From: Mesorhizobium sp. NBSH29
Lineage (GTDB): Bacteria; Pseudomonadota; Alphaproteobacteria; Rhizobiales; Rhizobiaceae
Assembly (NCBI RefSeq): GCF_015500055.1
Contig: NZ_CP045492.1
Location: forward strand, 3,544,501 to 3,608,500
DNA length: 64,000 bases
Direction of reading: 5' to 3'
Part shown: piece after piece, positions 48,330 to 57,311 of the stretch
How positions within the stretch are numbered: the stretch's first letter is position 1
How the letters are laid out: every line of letters starts with the position of its first letter
The notes under the pieces: model-generated
What the model was told of the DNA's origin: nothing
What the model saw: only the letters and a program-made list of their open reading frames with translations
The model's database searches: none
Translations under genes and position numbers: made by a program

Positions 48330-49166
48330 ATGTGGACCCCATCACGACATCGCCTGCAAAGGCCGGCCTGTCGCCTTTTTGTCCTGGCGGGGTTGCTCTG
48401 TTTCGCTGCGCAGGCTCACACCGCGCCATTGCCCGACAAGGCTCCGGCTCCCACGGCTCAGCCACAGGATCAGTCAAAAGCGGCACGTCCCCCGCTGCCA
48501 GCCGACGTGCCGCTTCCAGAACCCCGCCCTGCGATGTCACCATTGCCTTATGCCGATCCAAAGCAGCCCGCCACGCCCGCCCCCAAGAAATCCGAAAATG
48601 CAGCCAATCCGGCAGAACTGCCGGCTGAAGAACTTGCCTGCCGCAGGCGCCTGGCTCAACGCGGCGTCGCGTTCGACCCGCGCCCCACTCCCCCCGACGC
48701 ATCCGGTGGCTGCTCCCTGCCCTATCCCATTGCAGTTACAGGTCTTGGCAACGGTGTGGTGCTAAATCCGGAAGCGCTTCTGAATTGCCAGATCGCAGAG
48801 GCCGCCGCAAAATTTGTCAGCGAAGAGACCGCAAAATTCGCCGCACAGGAATTTCCAGGCCGCACTCTGACAGCGGTTGAACAGGTATCAGGCTATGTCT
48901 GTCGGGTGCGCAATGGCAGCTCGAAACTGTCTGAACATGCGCTCGGCAACGCCCTCGACATCGCCGCGTTCACCCTGTCGGATGGTACCCGCATCGATGT
49001 AGCAGCCACGCGTAACCCGCAGCACTCTCGCTTTCTGTCGCACGTGCGAACTGCCGCTTGCGGGCCATTTAAGACCGTGCTGGGGCCGGGCAGCAACGCG
49101 GACCACGCAACGCATTTTCATTTTGATCTCGACCAGCGCCGCAACGGCGGCACCGTCTGCGACTAG
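48330..49166 (+). CDS. Extensin-family (extensin-like C) exported protein, copy 1
   Basis: A 278-residue protein. A hydrophobic signal (RLFVLAGLLCFAAQAHTA) is followed by a Pro-rich linker (about 35-90) and an extensin-like C-terminal domain with CRRRLAQRGVAFD, LNCQIAEAAAKFV, YVCRVRNGSSKLSEHALGNA, the LDIAAF segment, and HFHFDLDQRRNGG. The SEHALGNALDI and HxHxD-type residues resemble peptidase-like metal sites, but no activity is established. An alternative GTG start at 48258, four bases after the DUF3775 stop, would add 24 residues before the signal. A paralogue follows. Confidence 0.85.
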   Translation: MWTPSRHRLQRPACRLFVLAGLLCFAAQAHTAPLPDKAPAPTAQPQDQSKAARPPLPADVPLPEPRPAMSPLPYADPKQPATPAPKKSENAANPAELPAEELACRRRLAQRGVAFDPRPTPPDASGGCSLPYPIAVTGLGNGVVLNPEALLNCQIAEAAAKFVSEETAKFAAQEFPGRTLTAVEQVSGYVCRVRNGSSKLSEHALGNALDIAAFTLSDGTRIDVAATRNPQHSRFLSHVRTAACGPFKTVLGPGSNADHATHFHFDLDQRRNGGTVCD

Positions 49167-49288
49167 TCTGGCGCCAAAGTTTTGCCATAGGCCAGATTTT
49201 CGCCACAGGGATGAACGCGGGCGCTGAGCTTTCCTTTACCCTTGGCCACTAAAGTAGCTGCGGGACAGGACGCAAGCTTCAAGAAATC

Positions 49289-50251
49289 ATGCCGCAAAAA
49301 CCAAACCAGACCTCGAAGACCGCACCTGCGCGGCCGGCTTTTGCCGCGCTATCGGCGCTGACACTGGTCCTTGTCTCGTCCTGTACGACCGATAGCGTCC
49401 TTTCGATGCGTCCGGACGTCGATGTTGGCACCACGTCAGCACTTGCCATGGCGCCTGTCCGCCCGGCACCCGCTTATGCCGTCCCGATGTCCGATCCCGA
49501 TGCTGGCTATGTGACGCCACGCGTTGACGGGCCAGACCTCGACCCTGAAATGTCAGCCTTTCCACAACAACAGGAACCCCAGCAGGAAGAACCCCGCGTG
49601 GCGGTTCTTCCTGGCAGCGGCATGCAGCGGCTGGTGCCTTCAAACCCCTATATGGCCGGCTATCCGCGCATGGAAACACCCCGCGCAGAGCAGGCACCGG
49701 CAATGCCCGCCGATGAAGTGGCCTGCCGACGTGACCTGAAACGCCTTGGCGTGACGTTTAAAGACCTGGCGCCGATCCGCGACGGCAGCTCATGCAGGAT
49801 AGATAATCCAGTATCGGTGTCCGGCCTGTCCGGCGGCATCGTGATGAAGCCCGCCGCGACGCTGAACTGCCAGATGGCTGCAACCTTCGCACGCTGGACC
49901 AAAAACGAGCTCGCTCCCGCATCGCGCAAGCGCTATTTCTCCGGCATCAAAACAATTCATCAGGGGTCAAGCTACTCGTGCCGCCGCATCAACGGCACGT
50001 CGACTCCGTCTGAACATTCGCTCGGCAATGCGCTCGACATCATGCGCATCGAGCTCAAGAACGGCCGCGACATTGACGTGAAGAAGCCAGGCTGGTTCTC
50101 GTTCCGCGAACGCGGCTTCCTCAATACAGTCCGGGCCGATGGCTGCGACTATTTCAGCACGGTGCTTGGCCCCGGCTACAATTACGACCACCGCAACCAT
50201 TTTCATTTCGACATCAAACCACGCAGGAACGGCTACCGCGCCTGCAAATAG
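49289..50251 (+). CDS. Extensin-family lipoprotein, copy 2
   Basis: A 320-residue paralogue of the preceding gene. It has a lipoprotein signal (SALTLVLVSSC, lipobox Val-Ser-Ser-Cys), a Pro/Gln/Glu-rich linker (about 80-135), and the same C-terminal domain: CRRDLKRLGVTF, LNCQMAATFARW, YSCRRINGTSTPSEHSLGNA, and HFHFDIKPRRNGYRACK. The two share the Cys and His pattern, so tandem duplication is likely, one copy membrane-anchored and the other secreted. Both should sit at the peptidoglycan/outer membrane. Confidence 0.87.
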   Translation: MPQKPNQTSKTAPARPAFAALSALTLVLVSSCTTDSVLSMRPDVDVGTTSALAMAPVRPAPAYAVPMSDPDAGYVTPRVDGPDLDPEMSAFPQQQEPQQEEPRVAVLPGSGMQRLVPSNPYMAGYPRMETPRAEQAPAMPADEVACRRDLKRLGVTFKDLAPIRDGSSCRIDNPVSVSGLSGGIVMKPAATLNCQMAATFARWTKNELAPASRKRYFSGIKTIHQGSSYSCRRINGTSTPSEHSLGNALDIMRIELKNGRDIDVKKPGWFSFRERGFLNTVRADGCDYFSTVLGPGYNYDHRNHFHFDIKPRRNGYRACK

Positions 50252-50367
50252 GTGGCATGCATGTTCTGCCGAAAAGCTGACGCAGGGAACACAAAGCACC
50301 GGTAATCGGTTCATCAAGTGATATTTGTTCTTCAAATCTCGCAGCTTGCAATGCTATGGGAGCGATC

Positions 50368-51675
50368 ATGCTCTATATCGAGATCGCCACCGTTGTCGTC
50401 CTCATCCTGATCAATGGCCTTCTGGCCATGTCCGAACTGGCCATCGTGTCGTCCCGCCCTGCGCGGCTGAGAGGTATGATCGACCGCCACATCAAGGGAG
50501 CCAAGCGTGCCCTGGCGCTCGGCGCCAACCCGGGGCGCTTTCTCTCCAGTGTCCAGATCGGCATCACCCTTGTCGGCGTGCTTTCCGGTGCCTTTTCCGG
50601 CGCCACCCTCGGGCTGCGGCTGTCCCGTCAGTTTGTCGAATATGGCGTTCCCTCTAGCGTCGCCGATCCTCTCGGCGTTGGCGTCGTCGTGGCGCTCATC
50701 ACTTACGCTTCCCTGATCATCGGCGAGCTGGTTCCAAAGCAGATCGCGCTTCGAAATCCAGAAGCGGTAGCCGTCAAGGCAGCGCCTGCCATGATGATCA
50801 TTGCAAAGGTCGCGTCACCGCTGGTCTGGCTGCTGGACATTTCCGGCCGTGGCGTTTTGCGCCTGCTTGGCCAGAAGGAAGAGAGCGAAAGCAAAGTCAC
50901 AGACGAGGAAATCAAGATGCTGGTTGCCGAGGCCGAGCATCACGGCACCATCGAATCCGACGAACGGCGCATGATCGCCGGTGTCATGCGTCTGGGCGAC
51001 CGCGCCGTGCGCGCGCTGATGACCCCGCGCACCGATGTTGACTGGATCAACGTCCAGTCAGACGACGCGACGACCCGCAAATTGTTGATGGAAACCCAGC
51101 ATTCACGCCTGCCCGCCGGCGATGGCAGCGTTGACGCCATGGTTGGTGTTTTGCAGACGCGCGAGGTGCTGGCCGCCCTCTTGGCCGGGCAGAAATTCGA
51201 CGTGACAAAGCATGTGCGCAACGCGCCCATCGTCCACGATCAGGCTGATGCGCTGGATGTGCTCACGACGTTGAAGGAATCCAATGTGCCCGTGGCGCTG
51301 GTCCACGATGAATACGGCCACTTCGAAGGCATCGTCACGCCAGCCGACATTCTGGAAGCGATCACCGGCGTGTTCCGCGCCGATATCGAGGTCGGCGATC
51401 AGGAAACGGTCAAGCGCGAAGACGGGTCATGGCTGCTTCCAGGCTCCCTGCAGGCCGACGAATTGGCCGACCATCTGCATTTCGTCCTGCCCGAAAACCG
51501 GGATTACGAGACTTTGGCCGGCTTTATCCTGTCGAAAATGCACCACCTGCCCGCCACCGGCGAATGGGTCGATGCCCATGGCTGGCGTTTTGAAGTGGTC
51601 GATCTCGACGGCCGCCGTATCGACAAGGTGCTGGCTAGCAAATTGCCTGGCGGACGGCGCGAAATCATCCGCTAG
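50368..51675 (+). CDS. Hemolysin-family CNNM/CorC-type protein
   Basis: A 435-residue inner-membrane protein. N-terminal DUF21/CNNM transmembrane domain (about 1-185: INGLLAMSELAIVSSRPARL, VGVLSGAFSGATL, IIGELVPKQIALRNPE), two CBS domains (about 205-330: RAVRALMTPRTDVDWINVQ, VPVALVHDEYGHFEGIVT), and a CorC_HlyC transporter-associated domain (about 350-430). Family members are linked to Mg2+/Co2+ efflux, not to true hemolysis. ATG 50368 has GGGAG five bases upstream; 50356 is the alternative. Confidence 0.92.
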   Translation: MLYIEIATVVVLILINGLLAMSELAIVSSRPARLRGMIDRHIKGAKRALALGANPGRFLSSVQIGITLVGVLSGAFSGATLGLRLSRQFVEYGVPSSVADPLGVGVVVALITYASLIIGELVPKQIALRNPEAVAVKAAPAMMIIAKVASPLVWLLDISGRGVLRLLGQKEESESKVTDEEIKMLVAEAEHHGTIESDERRMIAGVMRLGDRAVRALMTPRTDVDWINVQSDDATTRKLLMETQHSRLPAGDGSVDAMVGVLQTREVLAALLAGQKFDVTKHVRNAPIVHDQADALDVLTTLKESNVPVALVHDEYGHFEGIVTPADILEAITGVFRADIEVGDQETVKREDGSWLLPGSLQADELADHLHFVLPENRDYETLAGFILSKMHHLPATGEWVDAHGWRFEVVDLDGRRIDKVLASKLPGGRREIIR

Positions 51676-51733
51676 CGAGAGGAAGGCGCGCCGTCGCGCT
51701 CCTTCCCGCTTGCGCTGGTACGCGCGTCTGGAC

Positions 51734-52336
51734 CTAAGCGGCCTTCGTTTCAGCTGCCTGCGCATCGGCTTCACGCGCAAGCTTCAGCGCTTTGGTCCAC
51801 CAGACCAGCTGATCCAGCATGTCGGATGCTGTTTTGTTGAGGTGGCCCATCTCGGCGAGCGGCGTGCCTTCCAGCACCTTGGCATAGTCGGGCCAGAGAA
51901 TGTGAACAGCAGCGCGCGTCGGCGCCATCTGCAACTCGACCGCAGTCACGCGCAACTGTTGAACCGCGCGTGCGCCACCGACACCACCGTAGCCGAGAAA
52001 GGCCACCGCCTTCTTGTTCCACTCGGTATAGGCGTAGTCGAGCGCGTTCTTCAAAACACCGGTCGGTCCGTGGTTATATTCAGCTGCCAGGATCACAAAT
52101 CCGTCGAGCGCTTGAATTTTCTGCTGCCACTTTTTGGCAACATCGTTGGTGGTCGGCGTATAGGCAAGCCCGCCTGTCTCGTCGAAGAACGGCATCGGAA
52201 AATCGCGCAAATCCAACAGTTCAACATCAATATCGCCGCGCGCTTTGGCAATATCGTTGATCCATGCGGCTGGGCGATCCGCAAAGCGCCCTTCGCGTGT
52301 GCTTCCAATTATGATACCAATCTTGGGCTTGGTCAT
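51734..52336 (-). CDS. NADPH-dependent FMN reductase-like flavoprotein
   Basis: A 200-residue flavodoxin-fold protein. Phosphate-binding loop IGIIIGSTREGRFADRPA and the isoalloxazine-binding EYNHGPTGVLKNALDYAY are both present. It probably reduces quinones, azo compounds or FMN with NAD(P)H. It is divergent from an HxlR regulator, a common pairing for electrophile- or redox-responsive reductases, with an inverted repeat between them. Confidence 0.9.
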   Translation of the reverse strand: MTKPKIGIIIGSTREGRFADRPAAWINDIAKARGDIDVELLDLRDFPMPFFDETGGLAYTPTTNDVAKKWQQKIQALDGFVILAAEYNHGPTGVLKNALDYAYTEWNKKAVAFLGYGGVGGARAVQQLRVTAVELQMAPTRAAVHILWPDYAKVLEGTPLAEMGHLNKTASDMLDQLVWWTKALKLAREADAQAAETKAA

Positions 52337-52356
52337 GGTTGTCTCCTATGGGGTTC

Positions 52357-52375
52357 TGGTAACTTTTAGGTACCA
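52357..52375. promoter_or_regulatory. Candidate HxlR operator
   Basis: TGGTA-N9-TACCA in the 83-bp gap between the divergent reductase and HxlR genes. HxlR/YodB-type repressors bind such short inverted repeats in the shared promoter region. Confidence 0.45.
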
Positions 52376-52419
52376 ACTCCATATAAGAGAGCGATAACAC
52401 CTCGCAAGGAGGCACTTTT

Positions 52420-52848
52420 TTGAAACCGGCACTGCGCTATGAATCGGAAGACTGTCGCGCTATCAGCGATATTCTGGGTCGCGTCGGCGACAAGTGGACT
52501 GTGCTCGTGGTTGGCTACCTGACCAACGGACCGATGCGTTTTACCGAATTGCGCCGTCAGGTCGGCGGCATTTCGCAAAAGATGCTGACCACCACCCTGC
52601 GCGGTCTGGAGCGCGATGGGTTTGTCACCCGGACCGTGCTTGCCAGCATCCCCCCGCGCGTCGATTACGAATTGACAGACCTTGGCCGCGAATTGCAGGT
52701 GCCGGTCAACGCTTTGGGCGAGTGGGCGCGAATAAATATGGACAGGGTCAAATCCGCCCGCAAGCGGTTTGACGAAAACTATGCCGCCCCTGTTCCGGTG
52801 CGCAGCACGCCGCTGGAACCTGGAACCCTCAGGAAAGTCAGCGCCTGA
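52420..52848 (+). CDS. HxlR-family regulator
   Basis: A 142-residue winged-helix repressor or activator (DILGRVGDKWTVLVVGYL, RFTELRRQVGGISQKMLTTT, LRGLERDGFVTRTVLASIPP). Such proteins often sense reactive quinones or aldehydes through Cys; the visible Cys is in SEDCRAIS, at the position used in YodB. The start codon is TTG at 52420, fixed by a strong AAGGAGG (52406-52412) seven bases upstream. The divergent FMN reductase is its likely target. Confidence 0.92.
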   Translation: MKPALRYESEDCRAISDILGRVGDKWTVLVVGYLTNGPMRFTELRRQVGGISQKMLTTTLRGLERDGFVTRTVLASIPPRVDYELTDLGRELQVPVNALGEWARINMDRVKSARKRFDENYAAPVPVRSTPLEPGTLRKVSA

Positions 52849-52859
52849 GGTCCTGAAAC

Positions 52860-53255
52860 CTATCCCTCGGTAGGCACCTGCTTGGGATGCCCCTCGCCGT
52901 CCAGCGCCACCATGACGAAATCGGCATAGGTCACGCGCTCCATCAGGTCACTGAGATAGCGCTGCGCCCACGCCTCGACCTTGAGCGTGATCGAGGTACG
53001 CCCGATGCGCTCGACATGGGTGTAGATGCACAGCGTGTCGCCGATCTTCACCGGCTTGGCGAATGACATTTCCTTCACCGCTGCGGTCACGACACGTCCG
53101 CGCGCGCGCTCGGCCGCACGAATGCCGCAGGCAAGATCCATCTGCGCCATGACCCAGCCGCCAAAAATGTCGCCAGCCGCATTGGCGTCCGACGGCATGG
53201 CAAGCGTCCTCAGTGTCAATTCACCCGTTGGACTGCCTTCAGCGTATTGAACCAT
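52860..53255 (-). CDS. Acyl-CoA thioesterase, hot-dog fold (YciA-like)
   Basis: A 131-residue thioesterase. It starts MVQYAEGSPTGELTLRTLAM and carries DANAAGDIFGGWVMAQMDLA, the family's catalytic Asp region, and later VKIGDTLCIYTHVERIGRTS. It hydrolyses acyl-CoA to free acid and CoA. ATG 53255 has GAGG six bases upstream; the longer ORF start at 53375 is not supported. Convergent with the HxlR gene. Confidence 0.92.
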   Translation of the reverse strand: MVQYAEGSPTGELTLRTLAMPSDANAAGDIFGGWVMAQMDLACGIRAAERARGRVVTAAVKEMSFAKPVKIGDTLCIYTHVERIGRTSITLKVEAWAQRYLSDLMERVTYADFVMVALDGEGHPKQVPTEG

Positions 53256-53436
53256 GATTTCCCTCGCTGCCAGATTCTGCGCAGCATCGATGGCAGGTGA
53301 AGCAGCGTCCTGCAACCCATGTCTCTGCAGCGACACGTCAGTCGCATTTTCCACAAGCGGTGCCGGTAGCCGCACTATCGCGCGCCCATGTCTGCGCTAT
53401 CAATTGCACTGACTGAGAAATGACCGGGCGCTCTCG

Positions 53437-55053
53437 ATGCAGACCTATGATTTCATTGTCGTCGGCGCGGGATCAGCAGGATGCGTGGTAGCAGAACGCC
53501 TGTCCGCCTCAGGCCGATATTCGGTGCTTGTTCTGGAGGCCGGCGGCAGCGACCGCCGGTTCTATGTCCAGATGCCGCTCGGCTACGGCAAGACATTCTT
53601 CGATCCCACTGTGAACTGGAACTACAAAGCCGAACCCGACGCCGGCCTTGCCGGCAATGCCGACAACTGGCCGCGCGGCAAAGTTCTTGGCGGCTCCAGC
53701 TCCATCAATGCCATGGTCTGGATTCGCGGCCAGCGTGAAGATTATGACGCCTGGCGCGATGCCGGCAATCCCGGCTGGGGTTTTGACGATGTTTTGCCGG
53801 TCTTCAAGGCAATCGAGGACAATGAAGCCGGCGCCGATGCATGGCGCGGCGTCGGCGGGCCGGTCCATGTTACCGATTGCTCGCGCGGCCTCCACCCGCT
53901 GACTGCCCTCTACCTGAAGGCAGGTGTCGAGGCTGGTCTGCCCCTCAATCCTGATTTCAACGGCGCAGCACAGGAAGGGGTCGGCACCTACCAGATCTCC
54001 ACCCGCAACGGCCGCCGCATGTCAGCCGCGCGCGCATTCCTGCGTCCCGCCATGAAGCGCAACAATGTGCAGGTCATAACCGGCGCGCTGGCAACACACC
54101 TTCTGATTGAGGGCAGCCGCGTCACCGGTGTCGAGTATCTCCGCAACGGCACTCTTCACACGGCAACAGCTGGTCGCGAGGTCATTGTCAGCGCTGGTTC
54201 GGTCAACACACCCCAATTGCTACAGCTTTCAGGCATCGGTCCCGCCATCCACCTGCGCCAGCTTGGCATCGAGATCCGCCACGACAACGACCATGTCGGC
54301 GCCAACCTCCAAGATCATGTCGGCATCAACTACACGTTCAAGGCAAAAATCCCCTCGCTGAACCAGATGCTGCGGCCGTGGTGGGGCAAGATGCTGGTAG
54401 GCATGCGCTATCTGGCGCTGCGCGACGGCCCGTTGTCGCGCAGTCTCAACAATGCCGGCGGTTTTTTCCGCACCGACCCCGCGCTGACGCGGCCCAACAT
54501 GCAGCTCTATTTTCAGGCCCTGTCCACCGTCATTCCGCGCAAGGGCGAGCGGCCACTCCTTACCCCCGATCCGTGGCCAGGCTTTTCCATTGGCTTGTCG
54601 AATTGCCGCCCGTCGAGCCGCGGTTCGATCATGATCCGCTCGGTCAATCCCACCGATCCGCCGAAAATTATGCCCAACGCCTTCTCAACGCCGGAAGATG
54701 TTGCCGAGATGCTTGCCGCAGTGAAGTTTGTGCGCCGCATCGCTGCTATGCCGGCACTGTCGAGTATCATCGTGGAAGAGGTGCTGCCGGGACCTTCCTG
54801 TAGCACCGACGACGAACTGATCGCCGATTTCCGCAGTCGCTCGGGCACGGTCTATCATCCCGTCTCCACCTGTCGCATGGGACCAGACCCCAGCCAGTCG
54901 GTGGTCGACCCGCGCCTGAAGGTGCATGGTGTGGCAGGACTTCGGGTGATTGATGCTTCGGTTTTTCCCGAAAATATCAGTGGCAATACCAACGCCCCGT
55001 CGATCATGACCGGCGCCAAGGGGGCCCAGCTTATATTGGAAGACCAAGGGTAG
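53437..55053 (+). CDS. GMC-family FAD-dependent alcohol dehydrogenase
   Basis: A 538-residue flavoenzyme. N-terminal FAD-binding FIVVGAGSAGCVVAERLSAS, GMC signature GKVLGGSSSINAMVWIRGQ, second signature GSVNTPQLLQLSGIGP, and the C-terminal catalytic His region (VYHPVSTCRMG; NTNAPSIMTGAKG). It oxidises a primary alcohol or choline-like or sugar-derived substrate. First gene of a three-gene catabolic operon with 35 nt to the next start, so the substrate is probably a polyol or sugar acid rather than choline. Confidence 0.92.
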   Translation: MQTYDFIVVGAGSAGCVVAERLSASGRYSVLVLEAGGSDRRFYVQMPLGYGKTFFDPTVNWNYKAEPDAGLAGNADNWPRGKVLGGSSSINAMVWIRGQREDYDAWRDAGNPGWGFDDVLPVFKAIEDNEAGADAWRGVGGPVHVTDCSRGLHPLTALYLKAGVEAGLPLNPDFNGAAQEGVGTYQISTRNGRRMSAARAFLRPAMKRNNVQVITGALATHLLIEGSRVTGVEYLRNGTLHTATAGREVIVSAGSVNTPQLLQLSGIGPAIHLRQLGIEIRHDNDHVGANLQDHVGINYTFKAKIPSLNQMLRPWWGKMLVGMRYLALRDGPLSRSLNNAGGFFRTDPALTRPNMQLYFQALSTVIPRKGERPLLTPDPWPGFSIGLSNCRPSSRGSIMIRSVNPTDPPKIMPNAFSTPEDVAEMLAAVKFVRRIAAMPALSSIIVEEVLPGPSCSTDDELIADFRSRSGTVYHPVSTCRMGPDPSQSVVDPRLKVHGVAGLRVIDASVFPENISGNTNAPSIMTGAKGAQLILEDQG

Positions 55054-55088
55054 ATCCTGAAACGCCGTCCACCGGGAGAGCAAGAAAA

Positions 55089-56303
55089 ATGAAGATCACC
55101 GACGTCAAGACATTCGTGGTGGCCAACCCACCACCCCAGGCTGGCGGCCGCTATTTCATCTTCGTCAAGCTCACCACAGATGGCGGCGTGGTCGGCTATG
55201 GCGAAGCCTATAATGCCACCTTCGGCCCGCACATAACCGCGCGCATGATCGAGGACTGCGCCGAGCGCTATCTGGTCGGCCAGGACCCGCACGACATCGA
55301 AACCTTCTTCCGCCGCGCCTATTCCTCCGGCTTCTCGCAACGCCCGGATATTTCCATGATGGGCTGTGTTTCGGCGCTCGAAATGGCCTGCTGGGACATC
55401 ATCGGCAAGGAAGCCGACAAGCCGGTCTACAAGCTGCTCGGTGGCCAGGTCCATGAAACCCTGCGCACCTATACCTACCTCTATCCGCAGACCGGCAGCG
55501 TCTATCCCGACGAGGCAGACGGCGCGAAAAATGTCTACAACGACCCCGACATGGCAGCCGAATGCGCGCTCGACTATATGCGCCAGGGTTTTAACGCCGT
55601 GAAGCTGGACCCCGCCGGCCCCTACACCGCCTTTGACGGCCACCAGCCGCGCCTGATCGACATCGACCTGTCAGCCCGCATGATGAAAGCCATCCGCGAG
55701 GCTGTCGGCACCGGCGCGGACATTTTGTTCGGCACCCACGGCCAGTTCACCGCATCGGGCGCGCTGCGCATGGCGCGTGCCATTGAGCCCTATGATCCGC
55801 TCTGGTTTGAAGAGCCCGTCCCGCCGGACATGCCCGAAGTGATGGCGCAAGTGGCGCGCGGCACATCCATCCCCATCGCCACCGGCGAGCGGCTCACCAC
55901 CAAATGGGAGTTTGCCCGCATCATCGAAAACCGCGCGGCAACCATCCTCCAGCCGGATCTTGGGCGCTCCGGCGGCATTCTTGAAACCAAGAAAATCGCC
56001 GCCATGGCCGAGGCCTATCACATTCAGATCGCCCCCCATTGCTATTGCGGCCCCATCGTCGGTGCCGCCAATATCCAGCTCGCAACCACCCTGCCCAACT
56101 TCCTCATCCTTGAAGCGATCAAGCAATGGGACGGCTTCCACGCCGAGCTTCTCACCAAAAAAATCGAGTGGCAGGATGGCCATGTCATCCCCTCAAAGGA
56201 ACCCGGTCTCGGCGTCGAATTGAACGAAGCCGTGTGCGAGGCACACCCGTGGACCGGCGATCAACTGCACCTGCAAATGTCACCGACAGCGCTGGTCCCA
56301 TGA
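55089..56303 (+). CDS. Mandelate racemase/muconate-lactonising (enolase superfamily) protein
   Basis: A 404-residue protein with an N-terminal capping domain and a beta-barrel. By analogy with E. coli galactonate dehydratase the second and third metal ligands are E241 and E267 (FEEPVPPD, GERLTTKW; spacing 26), His217 matches the base next to the first ligand, and IAPHCYCGPI holds the later catalytic His. The first ligand position, normally Asp, reads Gly215 in FGTHGQFT. It probably dehydrates or isomerises a sugar acid, but this change makes its mechanism uncertain. GGGAGAG precedes the ATG. Confidence 0.85.
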   Translation: MKITDVKTFVVANPPPQAGGRYFIFVKLTTDGGVVGYGEAYNATFGPHITARMIEDCAERYLVGQDPHDIETFFRRAYSSGFSQRPDISMMGCVSALEMACWDIIGKEADKPVYKLLGGQVHETLRTYTYLYPQTGSVYPDEADGAKNVYNDPDMAAECALDYMRQGFNAVKLDPAGPYTAFDGHQPRLIDIDLSARMMKAIREAVGTGADILFGTHGQFTASGALRMARAIEPYDPLWFEEPVPPDMPEVMAQVARGTSIPIATGERLTTKWEFARIIENRAATILQPDLGRSGGILETKKIAAMAEAYHIQIAPHCYCGPIVGAANIQLATTLPNFLILEAIKQWDGFHAELLTKKIEWQDGHVIPSKEPGLGVELNEAVCEAHPWTGDQLHLQMSPTALVP

Positions 56304-57223
56304 ACAAACGTCCCGCCTATGCGTTCATCGGCCTTGGCCATCTCGGTGGCAACCTTGCCGGCTGCCTTCTACGTCACGGATTTGAGATCACGGTCTACGA
56401 CCGCGACCCGGACGCCGTGGCGCGGCTTGTGTCGCTCGGGGCAACCGGCGCGGCCTCGGCCGCCGATGCCGCCTCCCGCGCCGGCAATGCCATCACCTGC
56501 CTGCCCTCACCCAAGGTGAGCGAGGCTGTGCTGGCTGGGCCCGGCGGCCTGCTTGAAGGCCTGCCGCAAGGAGGCACCTGGATCGAGATGTCCACCAATG
56601 GCCGCGACGAGATGATCCGGCTCGCCGGCATCGCGGCGGCGAAAGAAATTTCCGTCCTCGAATGCCCGGTGACGGGCGGCGTGCATCTCGCCGCCAAGGG
56701 CCAGATCACCGCGCTCGTGGGCGGCGACGCCGCTCTCTTGCAAACGCATCGTCCGGCCATCGACGCAATGTGCGCGCGGGCATTTCACATGGGTCCGCTC
56801 GGCTCTGCTGCAGTGATAAAAGTCATCACTAACATGCTGGCCTTCATTCATCTCGTTGCCGCCGGCGAGGCACTCATGCTGGCCCGGCGCGGCGGGCTCG
56901 ACCTCGCCCAGGCCTACCACGCCATCGCCGCTTCCTCGGGCACCAGCTTCGTCCACGAAACCGAAAGCCAGCTGGTTTTGAACGGCAGCTATGACATCGG
57001 CTTCACTATGGATCTTGCGCTGAAAGACCTCGGATTTGCCGCCGCGATGGGCAATGAATTCGGTGCCCCGTTGGAACTCGCCACCCATGTGGAAGAGATT
57101 TTCGAGCGCGGCAAAGCGGCCTATGGCGGCGACGCCTGGTCGACCCAGATCGTCAAGCTCCTGGAAGACGCCACCGGCACCGACCTGCGCGCAGCCGGCT
57201 TTCCGGCCAAACTGGAAGCATGA
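56300..57223 (+). CDS. NAD(P)-dependent beta-hydroxyacid dehydrogenase
   Basis: A 307-residue protein of the 3-hydroxyisobutyrate/tartronate-semialdehyde reductase family. Nucleotide-binding FIGLGHLGGNLAGCLLRHGF, substrate-binding TGGVHLAAKGQITALVGGD, and the catalytic Lys in VIKVITNMLAFIH. The start overlaps the stop of the enolase-superfamily gene at ATGA, so the two are translationally coupled. It probably acts on the semialdehyde or hydroxyacid formed in the same pathway. Confidence 0.9.
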   Translation: MNKRPAYAFIGLGHLGGNLAGCLLRHGFEITVYDRDPDAVARLVSLGATGAASAADAASRAGNAITCLPSPKVSEAVLAGPGGLLEGLPQGGTWIEMSTNGRDEMIRLAGIAAAKEISVLECPVTGGVHLAAKGQITALVGGDAALLQTHRPAIDAMCARAFHMGPLGSAAVIKVITNMLAFIHLVAAGEALMLARRGGLDLAQAYHAIAASSGTSFVHETESQLVLNGSYDIGFTMDLALKDLGFAAAMGNEFGAPLELATHVEEIFERGKAAYGGDAWSTQIVKLLEDATGTDLRAAGFPAKLEA

Positions 57224-57311
57224 GCTATGTCTAAGACGGCTTTATTTTCAAACCTATAGGATGCAGGCCTGACTCAGCGTCACATCACGTTGAATCAACG
57301 CTTTAACCCGC

